A stretch of 64,000 bases of DNA from Alteribacillus bidgolensis (GCF_002886255.1 NZ_KZ614149.1:1240001-1304000); one strand, 5' to 3'; shown: positions 43,075 through 51,641, counted from the stretch's first letter. Translations and numbers: made by a program. Notes: generated from the sequence alone by a model not told the origin.

Positions 43075-43371
43075 ATGTGGGGAAACCATTGTTGTGATTA
43101 CGGACCAGGTATGGTCGGTGGTGCTCACCATAATGCCGGTCCTGGCATGGTCGGTGGCGCTCACCATAATGCCGGTCCTGGCATGGTCGGTGGCGCTCAC
43201 CATAATGCCGGTCCTGGCATGGTCGGCGGCGTTCAAAATAATGTCGGCCCAGGCATGGTCGGTGGATACTATGGCTATGGTTATGGACGCGGAAGAGGTT
43301 TCGCGCTAATCGTAGTGTTGTTCATACTTCTTATTATTGTCGGAGCATCAAAATTGGGATATAAAGATTAA
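43075..43371 (+). CDS. YjcZ-like sporulation protein with tandem GPGMVGGAHHNA repeats
   Basis: 98 aa. The C-terminal GFALIVVLFILLIIVGASK (about 75-93) is the hydrophobic segment that defines the YjcZ family of tiny spore proteins. In front lies an unusual extension: MWGNHCCDY, then three perfect 12-residue repeats GPGMVGGAHHNA, one degenerate copy (GPGMVGGVQNNV) and a partial one, then YYGYGYGRGRG. Normal YjcZ proteins are about 25-50 residues. His-His in each repeat and the CC pair could bind metal. RBS AAAGGAGG lies 8 nt before the ATG; terminator follows. Confidence 0.8.
   Translation: MWGNHCCDYGPGMVGGAHHNAGPGMVGGAHHNAGPGMVGGAHHNAGPGMVGGVQNNVGPGMVGGYYGYGYGRGRGFALIVVLFILLIIVGASKLGYKD
43102..43266 (+). 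repeat. 36-bp in-frame tandem repeat, about 4.6 copies
   Basis: Period 36 nt (12 codons). Units 2 and 3 are identical or nearly so at DNA level, implying recent duplication or replication slippage. The period leaves all six frames open, which creates two long shadow frames. Confidence 0.92.
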
Positions 43372-43386
43372 ATTTTTGACCCCCTG

Positions 43387-43420
43387 AAAGGTCCGCATCT
43401 AATACGGACCTTTCTTTTTC
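43387..43420 (+). terminator. Terminator of YjcZ-like gene
   Basis: AAAGGTCCG / CGGACCTTT stem followed by CTTTTTC. Confidence 0.88.
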
Positions 43421-43635
43421 TTTTGAATGCTCTGCTTTTTTGATATACTTATTTCACGAAAAGATGACGCTTTTATTTTTCATTCTTTGAAATGCTATTG
43501 GTAACCAGATAAGCAAACTAAGCATTCAATAAACAGAACTTTCGAATGCGGCTTCTAAAGCAGGACGTGGCGTTTTAAGGTAAGCCGGAATTTTCTAACG
43601 ATCTATATATTGTTGCAGCAAGTGGAGGGATGCAC

Positions 43636-44181
43636 ATGATTACAATGAAAGATATTGTCCGTGAAGGTCACCCGGCGTTGCGGGAGGTAGCAGAAGAAGT
43701 TGCTCTTCCACCAGCGTCAGAAGATAAGGAATTATTAGAAAAGATGCTGGAATTTCTAAAAAACAGTCAGGACCCTGAAATAGCAGAAAAACATAACCTG
43801 CGCTCCGGTGTCGGACTTGCAGCTCCTCAGCTTGGAGTTACAAGGCGGATGTTTGCCATGCACGTTACCGATGATAAAGATAATTTATATAGCTATGGTC
43901 TTTTCAATCCTAAAATTATCAGCCATTCGGTAGAGACCACTTTCTTAGAAGGCGGCGAAGGCTGTTTATCAGTAGACCGCGAAGTTCCTGGAAATGTTCC
44001 TCGTTATAAAAGGATTACGATGGAAGCTGTCACCTTGGAAAATGAAAAAATAAAATTACGCCTTCGCGGACTGCCTGCCATTGTTTTTCAGCATGAACTA
44101 GACCACCTCAACGGCATCATGTTCTATGACAGGATTGAAGGCTATAATGATTCCTTTACAAAAGAGCTTCCAAAATTATAA
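43636..44181 (+). CDS. def: Peptide deformylase
   Basis: 181-aa metallo-enzyme that removes the formyl group from nascent proteins. All three motifs are present: GVGLAAPQLG (58-67), EGCLSV with metal ligand C110, and QHELDHLNG with H153, E154 and H157. It is the longer type II form of Gram-positives (DefB/YkrB). The start at 43636 is 7 nt from GGAGG; an ATG two codons earlier is too close. Confidence 0.96.
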   Translation: MITMKDIVREGHPALREVAEEVALPPASEDKELLEKMLEFLKNSQDPEIAEKHNLRSGVGLAAPQLGVTRRMFAMHVTDDKDNLYSYGLFNPKIISHSVETTFLEGGEGCLSVDREVPGNVPRYKRITMEAVTLENEKIKLRLRGLPAIVFQHELDHLNGIMFYDRIEGYNDSFTKELPKL

Positions 44182-44183
44182 AC

Positions 44184-44226
44184 AAAAGCGAGCCGGAAAA
44201 ATAATTCATCCAGGCTCGCTTTTTTC
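44184..44226. terminator. Bidirectional terminator between def and ykrA
   Basis: AAAAGCGAGCC / GGCTCGCTTTTTT, 18-nt loop. Confidence 0.88.
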
Positions 44227-45003
44227 TTATAATAACCCGATTCGCTTCAATCCTTGCTGAACACCGTTTTCATATACCGGGGACGTCACGATGTCGGCTG
44301 CTTGTTTCACTTCTTCTAAAGCATTGCCCATCGCTATTCCGATCCCTGCTTCCGTTAACATTTCCATATCATTTAAAGCATCGCCGAAAGCAGCTGTATC
44401 TTCTATTGTATAACCTAAATGATTGGCAACAGCCCGGATTCCTTCTGCTTTTGAACCGCCTGCAGGCAGTACATCAAGTGCTCGTTTATGCCATCTCACA
44501 AAATGAAAGGTTCCGTAGTTATTTTTATACAGGTCTTCGTCTTCTTTTCCGCAAAATAATAAAGCTTGATAAATTTCTTTTTGTTTATAAAAATTTTCAC
44601 TCAGAGGTGGGTACGGCATTTTCAGATCCCCTAAACTCTCCGAAATATGGGCATGGTTTTCAACGTTGGCAGCTGCTTGTTCATGGTCTAAAAAAACCAT
44701 CGGGTGACTTTCAGAACCTGCAGCAAGCTGAAGCTCCTCTACTTTTTCTGTTTTAAGCGGTCGTTTTTCAATAACTTCTCCTTCAGCAACAACATATGAT
44801 CCGTTAAAACTTACAAACGTTTCAATGTCTAATTCTTCGCGCAGTGACTCAAACATAAAAGGAGCGCGGCCAGTTGCAATGGCTACATAAATGCCGTCAT
44901 CTTTGATGGCTTTTATGGCTTCTTTTGAAGATTCAGGCAGTGTCATTTCTTGCGTATACAGCGTACCGTCTATGTCAAAAAAGACGATCGATGGTTTTTT
45001 CAT
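44227..45003 (-). CDS. ykrA: HAD-superfamily Cof-type phosphatase (YkrA)
   Basis: 258-aa Cof-like hydrolase: motif I FFDIDGTLYTQ (Asp nucleophile D10), motif II IATGRAPFM, a C2-type cap (about 80-185), motif III with lysine in GGSKAEGI, and motif IV FGDALNDMEML. Such enzymes dephosphorylate sugar phosphates or nucleotides, with broad specificity. Convergent with def, same neighbourhood as in B. subtilis. Confidence 0.92.
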   Translation of the reverse strand: MKKPSIVFFDIDGTLYTQEMTLPESSKEAIKAIKDDGIYVAIATGRAPFMFESLREELDIETFVSFNGSYVVAEGEVIEKRPLKTEKVEELQLAAGSESHPMVFLDHEQAAANVENHAHISESLGDLKMPYPPLSENFYKQKEIYQALLFCGKEDEDLYKNNYGTFHFVRWHKRALDVLPAGGSKAEGIRAVANHLGYTIEDTAAFGDALNDMEMLTEAGIGIAMGNALEEVKQAADIVTSPVYENGVQQGLKRIGLL

Positions 45004-45172
45004 TACTCCTCACCCTATCCACTTAATCTTTTTTTTCTCTCTTATTTTTACCATTTTCATTTTAACATACCTGTTCCCTTGTTTCAGTTCATCAGTTGCC
45101 AAAATTTGTACCGACGTAATCCAACTTAATTAGGCAAACATATAATTAAAATAAATGGAAAGGGGAATATAT

Positions 45173-45250
45173 ATGTTCAAAAGATGGCGGAAAAAACTCC
45201 TTAAACGCTGCAAAAATTTGTTACCAAAACACCGGTATTTTCCTGTGTAA
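45173..45250 (+). CDS. Candidate 25-residue basic peptide
   Basis: MFKRWRKKLLKRCKNLLPKH plus RYFPV: ten Lys/Arg residues and an amphipathic N-terminal helix. RBS AAAGGGG lies 8 nt before the ATG. I recognise no homologue; it could be a membrane-active or regulatory peptide, or chance. Confidence 0.35.
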   Translation: MFKRWRKKLLKRCKNLLPKHRYFPV

Positions 45251-45510
45251 GCGGAGGCCTATTGAAAAAATGGTTTAAATCGATTACAATTTGTTAATTG
45301 AGTCTTACGGGTTATCCAGAATCTTCATGGAGCACTTATTAATGGCAGAGATGAAAATATCGGATGTTTGATTTATAATATATAGTAGATGTTTTTCATG
45401 AACGTTTATACGAAGATACTGCACCTGCTGTTTCATAACAGTTGCAGGTGACGTTTCTTTATGTATATATAAATCAGAAAGAAGACGACAGAAAGAGGAG
45501 AGATTGAACG
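45251..45510 (+). other. Upstream region of rpoY-rnjA with a hairpin
   Basis: AT-rich; TTATAATATATAG near 45380 may hold a -10 box. A hairpin CACCTGC / GCAGGTG with inner TGTT / AACA pairing (45423-45450) follows, with a short ACGTTTCTTT tail, about 60 nt before the rpoY start. It could be a leader hairpin or weak attenuator. Confidence 0.45.
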
Positions 45511-45720
45511 ATGATCTACAAAGTTTTTTATCAGAAAAACTTTCAAGAAGTACCTGTTAGAGAGAACACGGATGCGATGTTTATTGAAGCGGAAACAGAA
45601 CGAGAAGTACGGCGGAAATTGGCGGATAAAAATTATAATATCGAACTTGTTCAACCGGTTTCAGAAAACCTCCTGAAATTTGAAGAAAAAAACGAAGACT
45701 TCAAAGTGGAGAAACTATAG
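45511..45720 (+). CDS. rpoY: RNA polymerase epsilon subunit
   Basis: 69-aa protein, same length as B. subtilis RpoY (YkzG), with MIYKVFYQKNFQEVPVRENT, then EREVRRKLADKNYNIELVQP and NEDFKVEKL. It binds the core RNA polymerase of Firmicutes. RBS GAGGAGA is 8 nt upstream. rnjA starts 4 nt after its stop, so the two form an operon, as in B. subtilis. Confidence 0.95.
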   Translation: MIYKVFYQKNFQEVPVRENTDAMFIEAETEREVRRKLADKNYNIELVQPVSENLLKFEEKNEDFKVEKL

Positions 45721-45723
45721 AGA

Positions 45724-47391
45724 ATGAAGCAGATAAAAAAACATCAAGTTGCGGTTTTCGCCCTCGGAGGTTTAGGCGAAATCGGTAAAAATACGTACGC
45801 CATACAATATCAAGATGAGATTATTCTCATCGATGCCGGAATTATGTTTCCAGAAGATGAACTTCTCGGGATTGATTACGTTATACCTGATTATACCTAC
45901 CTCGTCCGTAATAAAGAAAAAATTAAAGGTCTTTTCATTACTCACGGACACGAAGATCATATTGGCGGCATCCCATATCTGCTCCGTGAAGTTAACATGC
46001 CGATTTATGGCGGAAAGCTTGCAATCGGCCTATTAAAGGGTAAACTCGAAGAACATGGACTTCTTCGACGTGCCAAATTAAATGTAGTTAGAGAAGACCA
46101 AGAAATTAAATTTAAAAAAACAAAAATTTCTTTTTTCCGGACAACCCACAGTATTCCAGATTCACTAGGTATTGTCGTAAACACGCCGGAAGGGAATATT
46201 GTTCATACTGGCGATTTCAAATTTGATTTCACACCAGTTGGTGAACCAGCTAATTTATCAAAAATGGCTCAGATTGGTGAAGAAGGTGTACTTTGCCTTT
46301 TATCTGACAGTACGAACAGCGAAGTACCTGGTTTCACGATGTCTGAACGAAAAGTCGGTAAAAGCATCGATAACATTCTTCGTCAAGCGGAAGGCCGGCT
46401 GATCTTTGCTACATTTGCTTCAAATATTTACAGGCTGCAGCAAGCCGTCGAAGCAGCTGTCAGGGATGGGCGTAAAATTGCAGTGTTTGGAAGAAGTATG
46501 GAGTCTGCTATTACCATTGGACAGGAATTGGGCTATATTAAAGCGCCAAAAGGAACATTTGTAGAACCTTCCCAATTAAATCGTATTCCTGATGACCAAG
46601 CGGCTATATTATGTACAGGCAGCCAGGGCGAACCAATGGCTGCGTTATCTAGAATTGCTCACGGTACACACCGTCAGATACAAATTATTCCAGGGGACAC
46701 TGTCGTGTTTTCCAGTTCCCCTATTCCAGGGAACACGCTGTCCGTCAATAAAATCATAAATCAATTATTCAGAGCCGGCGCAAATGTGATCCACGGTTCA
46801 CTAAATAACATTCATACTTCCGGCCATGGTGGACAAGAGGAACAAAAGTTAATGCTTCGTCTGATGAAACCAAAGTACTTCATGCCGATTCATGGTGAAT
46901 ACCGGATGTTAAAAATGCACACCGTGCTAGGGAAAGACTGCGGCATCCCATTAGAAAATTCATTTATTATGGAAAATGGAGAAGTATTAGCTTTAACGAG
47001 AAAAAGTGCTGCAGTAGTAGGAAAGATTCCATCCGGATCGGTTTATGTCGACGGAAATGGAATCGGAGATATCGGAAACATCGTGCTGCGCGACCGCCGC
47101 ATTCTTTCAGAAGAAGGTCTTGTTGTTGTCGTTGTAAGCATAGATATGAAAAACTTTAAAGTCTCTGCTGGACCGGATATTATTTCTAGAGGATTTGTAT
47201 ACATGAGAGAGTCAAGCGACTTAATCAACGATGCCCAGGCTCGGTTGACCAAACATCTTGATGAAGTGATGAAACGAAGAACTACACAATGGTCCGAAAT
47301 TAAAAATGAAATAATTGAGCAGCTCTCTCCATATTTGTATGAAAAAACAAAAAGAAAACCGATGATTCTTCCTATCATCATGGAAGTATAA
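45724..47391 (+). CDS. rnjA: Ribonuclease J1
   Basis: 555-aa metallo-beta-lactamase/beta-CASP nuclease with 5'-3' exonuclease and endonuclease activity, central to mRNA decay. The zinc motif H74-G-H76-E-D78-H79 is in ITHGHEDHIGG; further ligands lie in VHTGDFKFD and HTSGHGG. The C-terminal domain is intact to IIMEV. Partner proteins SR1P/GapA link it to the SR1 locus in this window. Confidence 0.97.
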   Translation: MKQIKKHQVAVFALGGLGEIGKNTYAIQYQDEIILIDAGIMFPEDELLGIDYVIPDYTYLVRNKEKIKGLFITHGHEDHIGGIPYLLREVNMPIYGGKLAIGLLKGKLEEHGLLRRAKLNVVREDQEIKFKKTKISFFRTTHSIPDSLGIVVNTPEGNIVHTGDFKFDFTPVGEPANLSKMAQIGEEGVLCLLSDSTNSEVPGFTMSERKVGKSIDNILRQAEGRLIFATFASNIYRLQQAVEAAVRDGRKIAVFGRSMESAITIGQELGYIKAPKGTFVEPSQLNRIPDDQAAILCTGSQGEPMAALSRIAHGTHRQIQIIPGDTVVFSSSPIPGNTLSVNKIINQLFRAGANVIHGSLNNIHTSGHGGQEEQKLMLRLMKPKYFMPIHGEYRMLKMHTVLGKDCGIPLENSFIMENGEVLALTRKSAAVVGKIPSGSVYVDGNGIGDIGNIVLRDRRILSEEGLVVVVVSIDMKNFKVSAGPDIISRGFVYMRESSDLINDAQARLTKHLDEVMKRRTTQWSEIKNEIIEQLSPYLYEKTKRKPMILPIIMEV

Positions 47392-47393
47392 TC

Positions 47394-47447
47394 AACAAAA
47401 AACAGGTCGGCGTGGTTTTATTTACCTGCGCCGGCCTGTTTTTTGTT
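47394..47447. terminator. Bidirectional terminator between rnjA and ktrC
   Basis: Long stem AACAAAAAACAGGTCGGCG / CGCCGGCCTGTTTTTTGTT with A and T runs built in. Confidence 0.93.
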
Positions 47448-48111
47448 AGGTTGCATCAATCCAGTGATTTTCCAGTCGGTTTATGTCTTCATCCGCACCG
47501 ATTACAATTAAAACATCCCCGTCTTTAATTTCTTCTTCTGGCCTCGGTGAAACTCGGATATCGTCATTTCGTTTAATCGCTAATATGTTACAGCCATACT
47601 TCGAACGCAAGTCAAGGTCAATGATGGTTTCTCCGTCAATTGTGTGGCCAGCTGCAAGCTCTACGATACTATATTCATCGGAAAGTTCTAGATAATCAAG
47701 AACATTTTTAGACACCACATTGTGAGCAATTCGCACCCCGATATCTCTTTCCGGATGAACAATCTCATCTGCTCCAAGACGAGCTAATACTTTTTCATGA
47801 TAGTCGTTTTGAGCCTTAACGGTAATATGTTTAACATTCATTTCTTCAAGAATAAGTGTGGTTAAAATGCTCGCTAAAATGTTATCTCCAATCGCCACAA
47901 TCACATGGTCAAAATTTCGAATACCGAGGCCTCGCAATGCTTTTTCATCAGTACTGTCAGCAATCACTGCTTGAGTGACGACAGGGGCAAATTCATTTAC
48001 TTTGTCTTCATCTGAATCAATAGCCAGCACGTCCATACCTTCTGAAGCCAGCGATTTACATATACTGCCTCCGAAACGCCCTAGCCCGATTACAGCAAAT
48101 TGCTTTTTCAT
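47446..48111 (-). CDS. ktrC: Potassium uptake regulatory subunit KtrC
   Basis: 221 aa, same length as B. subtilis KtrC. N-terminal RCK domain with nucleotide fold VIGLGRFGGSICKSLASEG and acidic AIDSDED, then an RCK_C domain (about 135-221), which in this family binds cyclic di-AMP. It gates the KtrD/KtrB channel; those genes are outside the window. Confidence 0.95.
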   Translation of the reverse strand: MKKQFAVIGLGRFGGSICKSLASEGMDVLAIDSDEDKVNEFAPVVTQAVIADSTDEKALRGLGIRNFDHVIVAIGDNILASILTTLILEEMNVKHITVKAQNDYHEKVLARLGADEIVHPERDIGVRIAHNVVSKNVLDYLELSDEYSIVELAAGHTIDGETIIDLDLRSKYGCNILAIKRNDDIRVSPRPEEEIKDGDVLIVIGADEDINRLENHWIDAT

Positions 48112-48192
48112 CGATTTCTCCTCCGTTGTTTCAATGTGCCAGCTGCTGCTTATTTTATCATTTTAACTGATTTTAACATCGTGCGCAAAACA

Positions 48193-48900
48193 TTATTGTA
48201 ACAGCATCTCCCAAGTGTTAGGACCTGCTATTCCATCTACTTGCAAGTTTTTTCTTTTTTGAAATGTACGAACAGCTTGTTCGGTTCGTGGACCAAATAT
48301 CCCATCTATTTCGCCGGTGGATACGTTATTTGCTTTTAACCGGTTCTGTAGTTCTTGTACATAAAGTCCTGTGTTCCCCCTCTTTAGAAGAGGACGATTT
48401 CTTTTCTTTGAAACGTTACGTTTTGATAAGGGGCTGATATTGCTTCGAAATGACGTCATACTAAACCCTGGGCATATATTTGTTTCATGTCCCTTACACT
48501 CTCTATGACCGAGAACGTTATTTTCTGTAATCTTTAAAGTCAACATTAATTGCCTTACAAGCTCATAGGCTGCTGATAACTGCGGCTTTGGGGGAATGGA
48601 ATGAGAAAAATCACCAGACAAACAAATGCCAACTGTCTTTGTGTTGAAATTGCCAGTATGGTAAGAAATCGTAGTTAGCTTTTGACATTTATAAACAGTT
48701 CCATCCGACTGAATGACATAATGGTACCCAATGCCTGGCCAATTATTCGTGTGAACATGGTACTGTGCATAAGATTCAGGAGTGCCAGAAGAAACACCAC
48801 TATGGTGAAGAATAAGATGGTCAACAGCTGAAAGGGATCTTGTCTTATAGGTTTTAACAGGATGCTGCTCCCAGTGCCCGATTCGATTTACTATTTTCAT
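48193..48900 (-). CDS. N-acetylmuramoyl-L-alanine amidase with peptidoglycan-binding domain
   Basis: 235 aa: an amidase_2 domain (about 1-160) with zinc ligands in LILHHSG (H32), VLGHREC and the ICPG cysteine, followed by a basic linker (KRNVSKKRNRP) and one PG_binding_1 domain (VQELQNRLKANNVSTGEIDG, then FGPRTEQAVRTFQ). No signal peptide is visible, as in phage or spore lysins. The start at 48900 has GGAGG 7 nt upstream; 28 upstream codons are not conserved. Confidence 0.9.
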   Translation of the reverse strand: MKIVNRIGHWEQHPVKTYKTRSLSAVDHLILHHSGVSSGTPESYAQYHVHTNNWPGIGYHYVIQSDGTVYKCQKLTTISYHTGNFNTKTVGICLSGDFSHSIPPKPQLSAAYELVRQLMLTLKITENNVLGHRECKGHETNICPGFSMTSFRSNISPLSKRNVSKKRNRPLLKRGNTGLYVQELQNRLKANNVSTGEIDGIFGPRTEQAVRTFQKRKNLQVDGIAGPNTWEMLLQ

Positions 48901-48955
48901 ATTTACACCTCCAACACATATATGAACGTTGAAGATATGCTTAGAGGAAAGTATC

Positions 48956-49025
48956 AGAAAAACTTGGCTTACCGCCAAGTCCAAATGGCAATATACTTTG
49001 ATCCTTTAACAAAGTTAAACATAGG
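48956..49025 (+). repeat. Dispersed hairpin element, copy G
   Basis: AAAAACTTGGCTTACCGCCA, CCAAATGGCAATATACTTTG, ATCCTTTAACAAAGTTAAAC. An internal deletion removed the distal part of the right arm. Confidence 0.75.
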
Positions 49026-49031
49026 ATAAAT

Positions 49032-49068
49032 AAAAAAGCTGCAGGTTCTCTTCCCGCAGCTAAAAATT
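49032..49068 (-). terminator. Terminator of ykuV
   Basis: AGCTGC / GCAGCT stem flanked by A6 and, on the far side, AAAAATTT; U tract on the minus strand. Confidence 0.75.
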
Positions 49069-49074
49069 TATTCG

Positions 49075-49533
49075 TTATTTTTTTTCATTGCGTCCAAGCA
49101 CACGGTTCACTCGTTTCGTAAGCATTTTCATACCGCCCCCGCCCGCTTGAAAATGACGCAGCGTTCCATCTGTATCAAACACATAATAAGCTGGTACGTA
49201 TTCATTTTCAAACGCGTCTGTCAATTTATGCTGATTATCAACAAATATTGGCTGGGTAATACCATGTTCATCGGCTACTTCTTTAATTTGATCAAGATCT
49301 AGGTCTTTTTCTGAACGAGGCATGTGTACTGCAATAACATTTAAGTCTTCTTTATATTCGTCCCGAAATTCATTGACCTTTGGCATAGCTTCTTTGCACA
49401 GCTCGCAGCTGACTGACCAAAAATGGATTAAAGTCGGTTTATCGCCAATTAAGTCATCTTTTGTTACTTCGCCGTTATACCAAGTGGTAGCCCCAGTAAT
49501 TTCAGGCATTTCTGATCTTAATTTCAGTGCCAT
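49075..49533 (-). CDS. ykuV: Thiol-disulfide oxidoreductase YkuV
   Basis: 152-aa thioredoxin-fold protein without signal peptide, hence cytoplasmic. Redox pair C43-E-L-C46 in FWSVSCELCKEAMP, and the cis-proline region NEYVPAYYVFD. Very close to B. subtilis YkuV (148 aa). It lies next to peroxiredoxin ykuU, a likely functional partner. Confidence 0.95.
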   Translation of the reverse strand: MALKLRSEMPEITGATTWYNGEVTKDDLIGDKPTLIHFWSVSCELCKEAMPKVNEFRDEYKEDLNVIAVHMPRSEKDLDLDQIKEVADEHGITQPIFVDNQHKLTDAFENEYVPAYYVFDTDGTLRHFQAGGGGMKMLTKRVNRVLGRNEKK

Positions 49534-49609
49534 TGTCTGTTTTCCTCCTCTATACTGTATTCCTTACAACGTATTCTATAAAAAAGAGAAAAATATCTTG
49601 TCAATATGA

Positions 49610-49672
49610 TAAAAACTTGACTTCCGCCAAAATATACAGCGAATGTCGTCATTTGTTTGATTCCGTTATAAC
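49610..49672 (+). repeat. Dispersed hairpin element, copy H (degenerate)
   Basis: AAAACTTGACTTCCGCCAAA, GCGAATGTCGTCATTTG: recognisable left arm and centre only. Confidence 0.45.
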
Positions 49673-49680
49673 AGTGAAAG

Positions 49681-49709
49681 AAAAAGGTCTAACATTGCTG
49701 CTAGACCTT
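49681..49709 (-). terminator. Terminator of ykuU
   Basis: AAGGTCTA / TAGACCTT stem; A run on the plus strand at 49681-49685. Confidence 0.85.
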
Positions 49710-49728
49710 GATCTTTCTACATTTCTTA

Positions 49729-50280
49729 TTATACATTTAAAGTTTCTTGACCTGGTTTCCAGTTTGCAGGGCAAAGTCCGCCAGTTTGAAGAGCTTGAAG
49801 CACGCGAAGTGTTTCGTCTACATCGCGTCCGATGTTGTTGTGGTTTACAACGGAATACATAAGCTCTCCTTCAGGGCTAATGATGAATAGTCCGCGAAGC
49901 GCAACCCCTTCATCTTCAATAAGAACACCAAAGTCTTCAGAAACTTGATGGTTAGTATCCGCGGCTAATGGATATTCAAGGTCTCCAAGACCATTATCAT
50001 CACGGGATGTATTAATCCAAGCTTTATGAGTGTGGATTGTATCAGTAGATACTCCAATTACTTCTGCATCAAGGTCTTCAAATTCATCATAACGATCACT
50101 CATAGCAGTGATTTCTGTAGGGCATACGAAAGTGAAATCCATCGGATAAAAGAAGAGTACTGTCCACTTGTCCTCTTTCATAATGTCTTCAAGACTTACT
50201 TTACCGAATTCTTTATTTGGCATTACAGCGTCCATTTCGAAACGTGGGGCTTGTTTAGCTACCATGCGCTTTTCGCTCAT
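49729..50280 (-). CDS. ykuU: 2-Cys peroxiredoxin YkuU
   Basis: 183-aa AhpC-type peroxiredoxin: peroxidatic C53 in YPMDFTFVCPTEITA and resolving C170 in GGLCPANWKPG. Reduces hydrogen peroxide and organic peroxides with a thioredoxin-like donor, perhaps YkuV. RBS AGGAG lies 9 nt before the ATG. A large inverted repeat covers the promoter. Confidence 0.96.
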   Translation of the reverse strand: MSEKRMVAKQAPRFEMDAVMPNKEFGKVSLEDIMKEDKWTVLFFYPMDFTFVCPTEITAMSDRYDEFEDLDAEVIGVSTDTIHTHKAWINTSRDDNGLGDLEYPLAADTNHQVSEDFGVLIEDEGVALRGLFIISPEGELMYSVVNHNNIGRDVDETLRVLQALQTGGLCPANWKPGQETLNV

Positions 50281-50330
50281 TTACTTCCACTCCTTTAAAT
50301 GAATGTTCTTTTTTTAAATGACCATTTGTT

Positions 50331-50395
50331 ATTATAATATGAGCTTTAAATTAAAGTCAATATTATATTGTAATTAATTTAAATAAAAGCTCATA
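50331..50395 (-). promoter_or_regulatory. Promoter of ykuU embedded in a 17-bp inverted repeat
   Basis: TTGACT (50360-50355), 18-nt spacer, TATAAT (50336-50331). One arm, TATGAGCTTTAAATTAA (50338-50354), exactly fills the spacer; the inverted partner (50379-50395, 15 of 17 positions) lies upstream of the -35 box. The first arm and adjoining bases also contain the perfect palindrome CTTTAAATTAAAG (50344-50356). No other gene is seen in 50281-50670. Confidence 0.65.
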
Positions 50396-50670
50396 ATTAT
50401 AAACTTTCCACATATAGCATTACCCTTATCCACAGAATAAAAACCACTTATTCTTAAAATATTTGTTAATAAATATTGAGAATAAAGGGTCTTTATTTCT
50501 CATCCTCCTTATAAAGCGTACAAAATAATGACAAGCATGTAAAACAATCTGCTCGAAGCTGTTTTTTTACTGTGTTATACTTGTGCTCGACAGTTGAAAA
50601 TTGTCGTGTTTTCTTCTGATTAAAGAGGGAATTAAGCATGGGAACAATCGGTTAAAAGGAGAGTGTTTAT

Positions 50671-51513
50671 ATGGGACAAATGATGGAAAATGCTTTTTGG
50701 GGAACCTTTATAGGAGGAACAGTTCTCATTATATTACAAATCTTGCTCGCCATTATTGGTTTTTTTATTGCCAGAGCAATTGGAAAAAACATAATTAACC
50801 GCAGTTTTTCTAAAATGCAAGAACAGCGGAATATGCACCCAGGCAGGGTTCAAACACTTTTAAAGCTGAGTGTTAATGTATTTTCATATGTTTTAATATT
50901 TATTTTCATTACTATTATAGTCGGCATTTTTGGATTGCCAATTGCCTCTATTATTGCCAGTGCAGGCATTATCGGACTAGCAGTCGGCTTTGGTGCACAG
51001 GGTCTGGTCAGTGACGTTGTTACAGGCTTTTTTATATTGCTTGAAAAACAGATTGATGTGGAAGATTACGTCTCCGTTGCCGGGGTAGATGGTGTTGTAG
51101 AAGAAGTAGGCCTGCGTACAACTCAGATACGCGGATTTGACGGCACCCTTCACTTTGTCCCAAACCGGGAAATCAGTACGGTTAACAATCATTCAAGAGG
51201 AAATATGAGAGCAATGGTCGATATCAGTATTTCTTATGATGACCATGTGGATGAGGCGATTACTGTTTTACAAGATGTGTGCGACAAAATGGCTGCGGAG
51301 GAACCAGCTATTAAAGAAGGACCAGACGTGCTTGGGGTACAGACGCTAGGTGATTCTGATGTCGTGATTCGTATTTTAGGAAAAACAGAGAACATGGAGC
51401 AATGGGGAATCGAACGGAAATTGCGTAAAGCCTGCAAAGAAGCTCTTGATGCAAACGGTATTGAGATCCCATTCCCTCATCAGGTCTATGTAGAAAAGAA
51501 ACAAAACGCATAA
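50671..51513 (+). CDS. ykuT: Small-conductance mechanosensitive channel (MscS family)
   Basis: 280-aa MscS-like channel: three N-terminal membrane helices (about 12-35, 63-88 and 92-115), the pore helix with SAGIIGLAVGFGAQGLVSDVVTGFF, then the cytoplasmic beta and alpha/beta vestibule. Opens under hypo-osmotic shock to release solutes such as betaine. RBS AAAGGAG is 9 nt upstream. Confidence 0.93.
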   Translation: MGQMMENAFWGTFIGGTVLIILQILLAIIGFFIARAIGKNIINRSFSKMQEQRNMHPGRVQTLLKLSVNVFSYVLIFIFITIIVGIFGLPIASIIASAGIIGLAVGFGAQGLVSDVVTGFFILLEKQIDVEDYVSVAGVDGVVEEVGLRTTQIRGFDGTLHFVPNREISTVNNHSRGNMRAMVDISISYDDHVDEAITVLQDVCDKMAAEEPAIKEGPDVLGVQTLGDSDVVIRILGKTENMEQWGIERKLRKACKEALDANGIEIPFPHQVYVEKKQNA

Positions 51514-51641
51514 ACGAGCTTGTCAAGTATCTGTTGCTAGCATATATTTTATCATCTTTAAGATTTCTTGAAACACATTGGCGGATACTTTGTTCGTGAG
51601 TTATACAGAACTATTGTCCATTTATTCCATATCCCAAACGC

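Noticed and set aside
43031..43309. Two further long frames over the 36-bp repeat (plus 43031-43309 and minus 43036-43236)
   Set aside because: The repeat period is a multiple of three, so all frames stay open. Only the frame from 43075 has an RBS and a recognisable family C-terminus.
48193..48900. Prophage remnant around the amidase
   Set aside because: No holin, structural or integrase genes nearby; flanks are conserved chromosomal genes, so a housekeeping or spore lysin is as likely.
50331..50400. PerR box upstream of ykuU
   Set aside because: The best 15-nt match to TTATAATNATTATAA has five or more mismatches; the larger inverted repeat is a better description.
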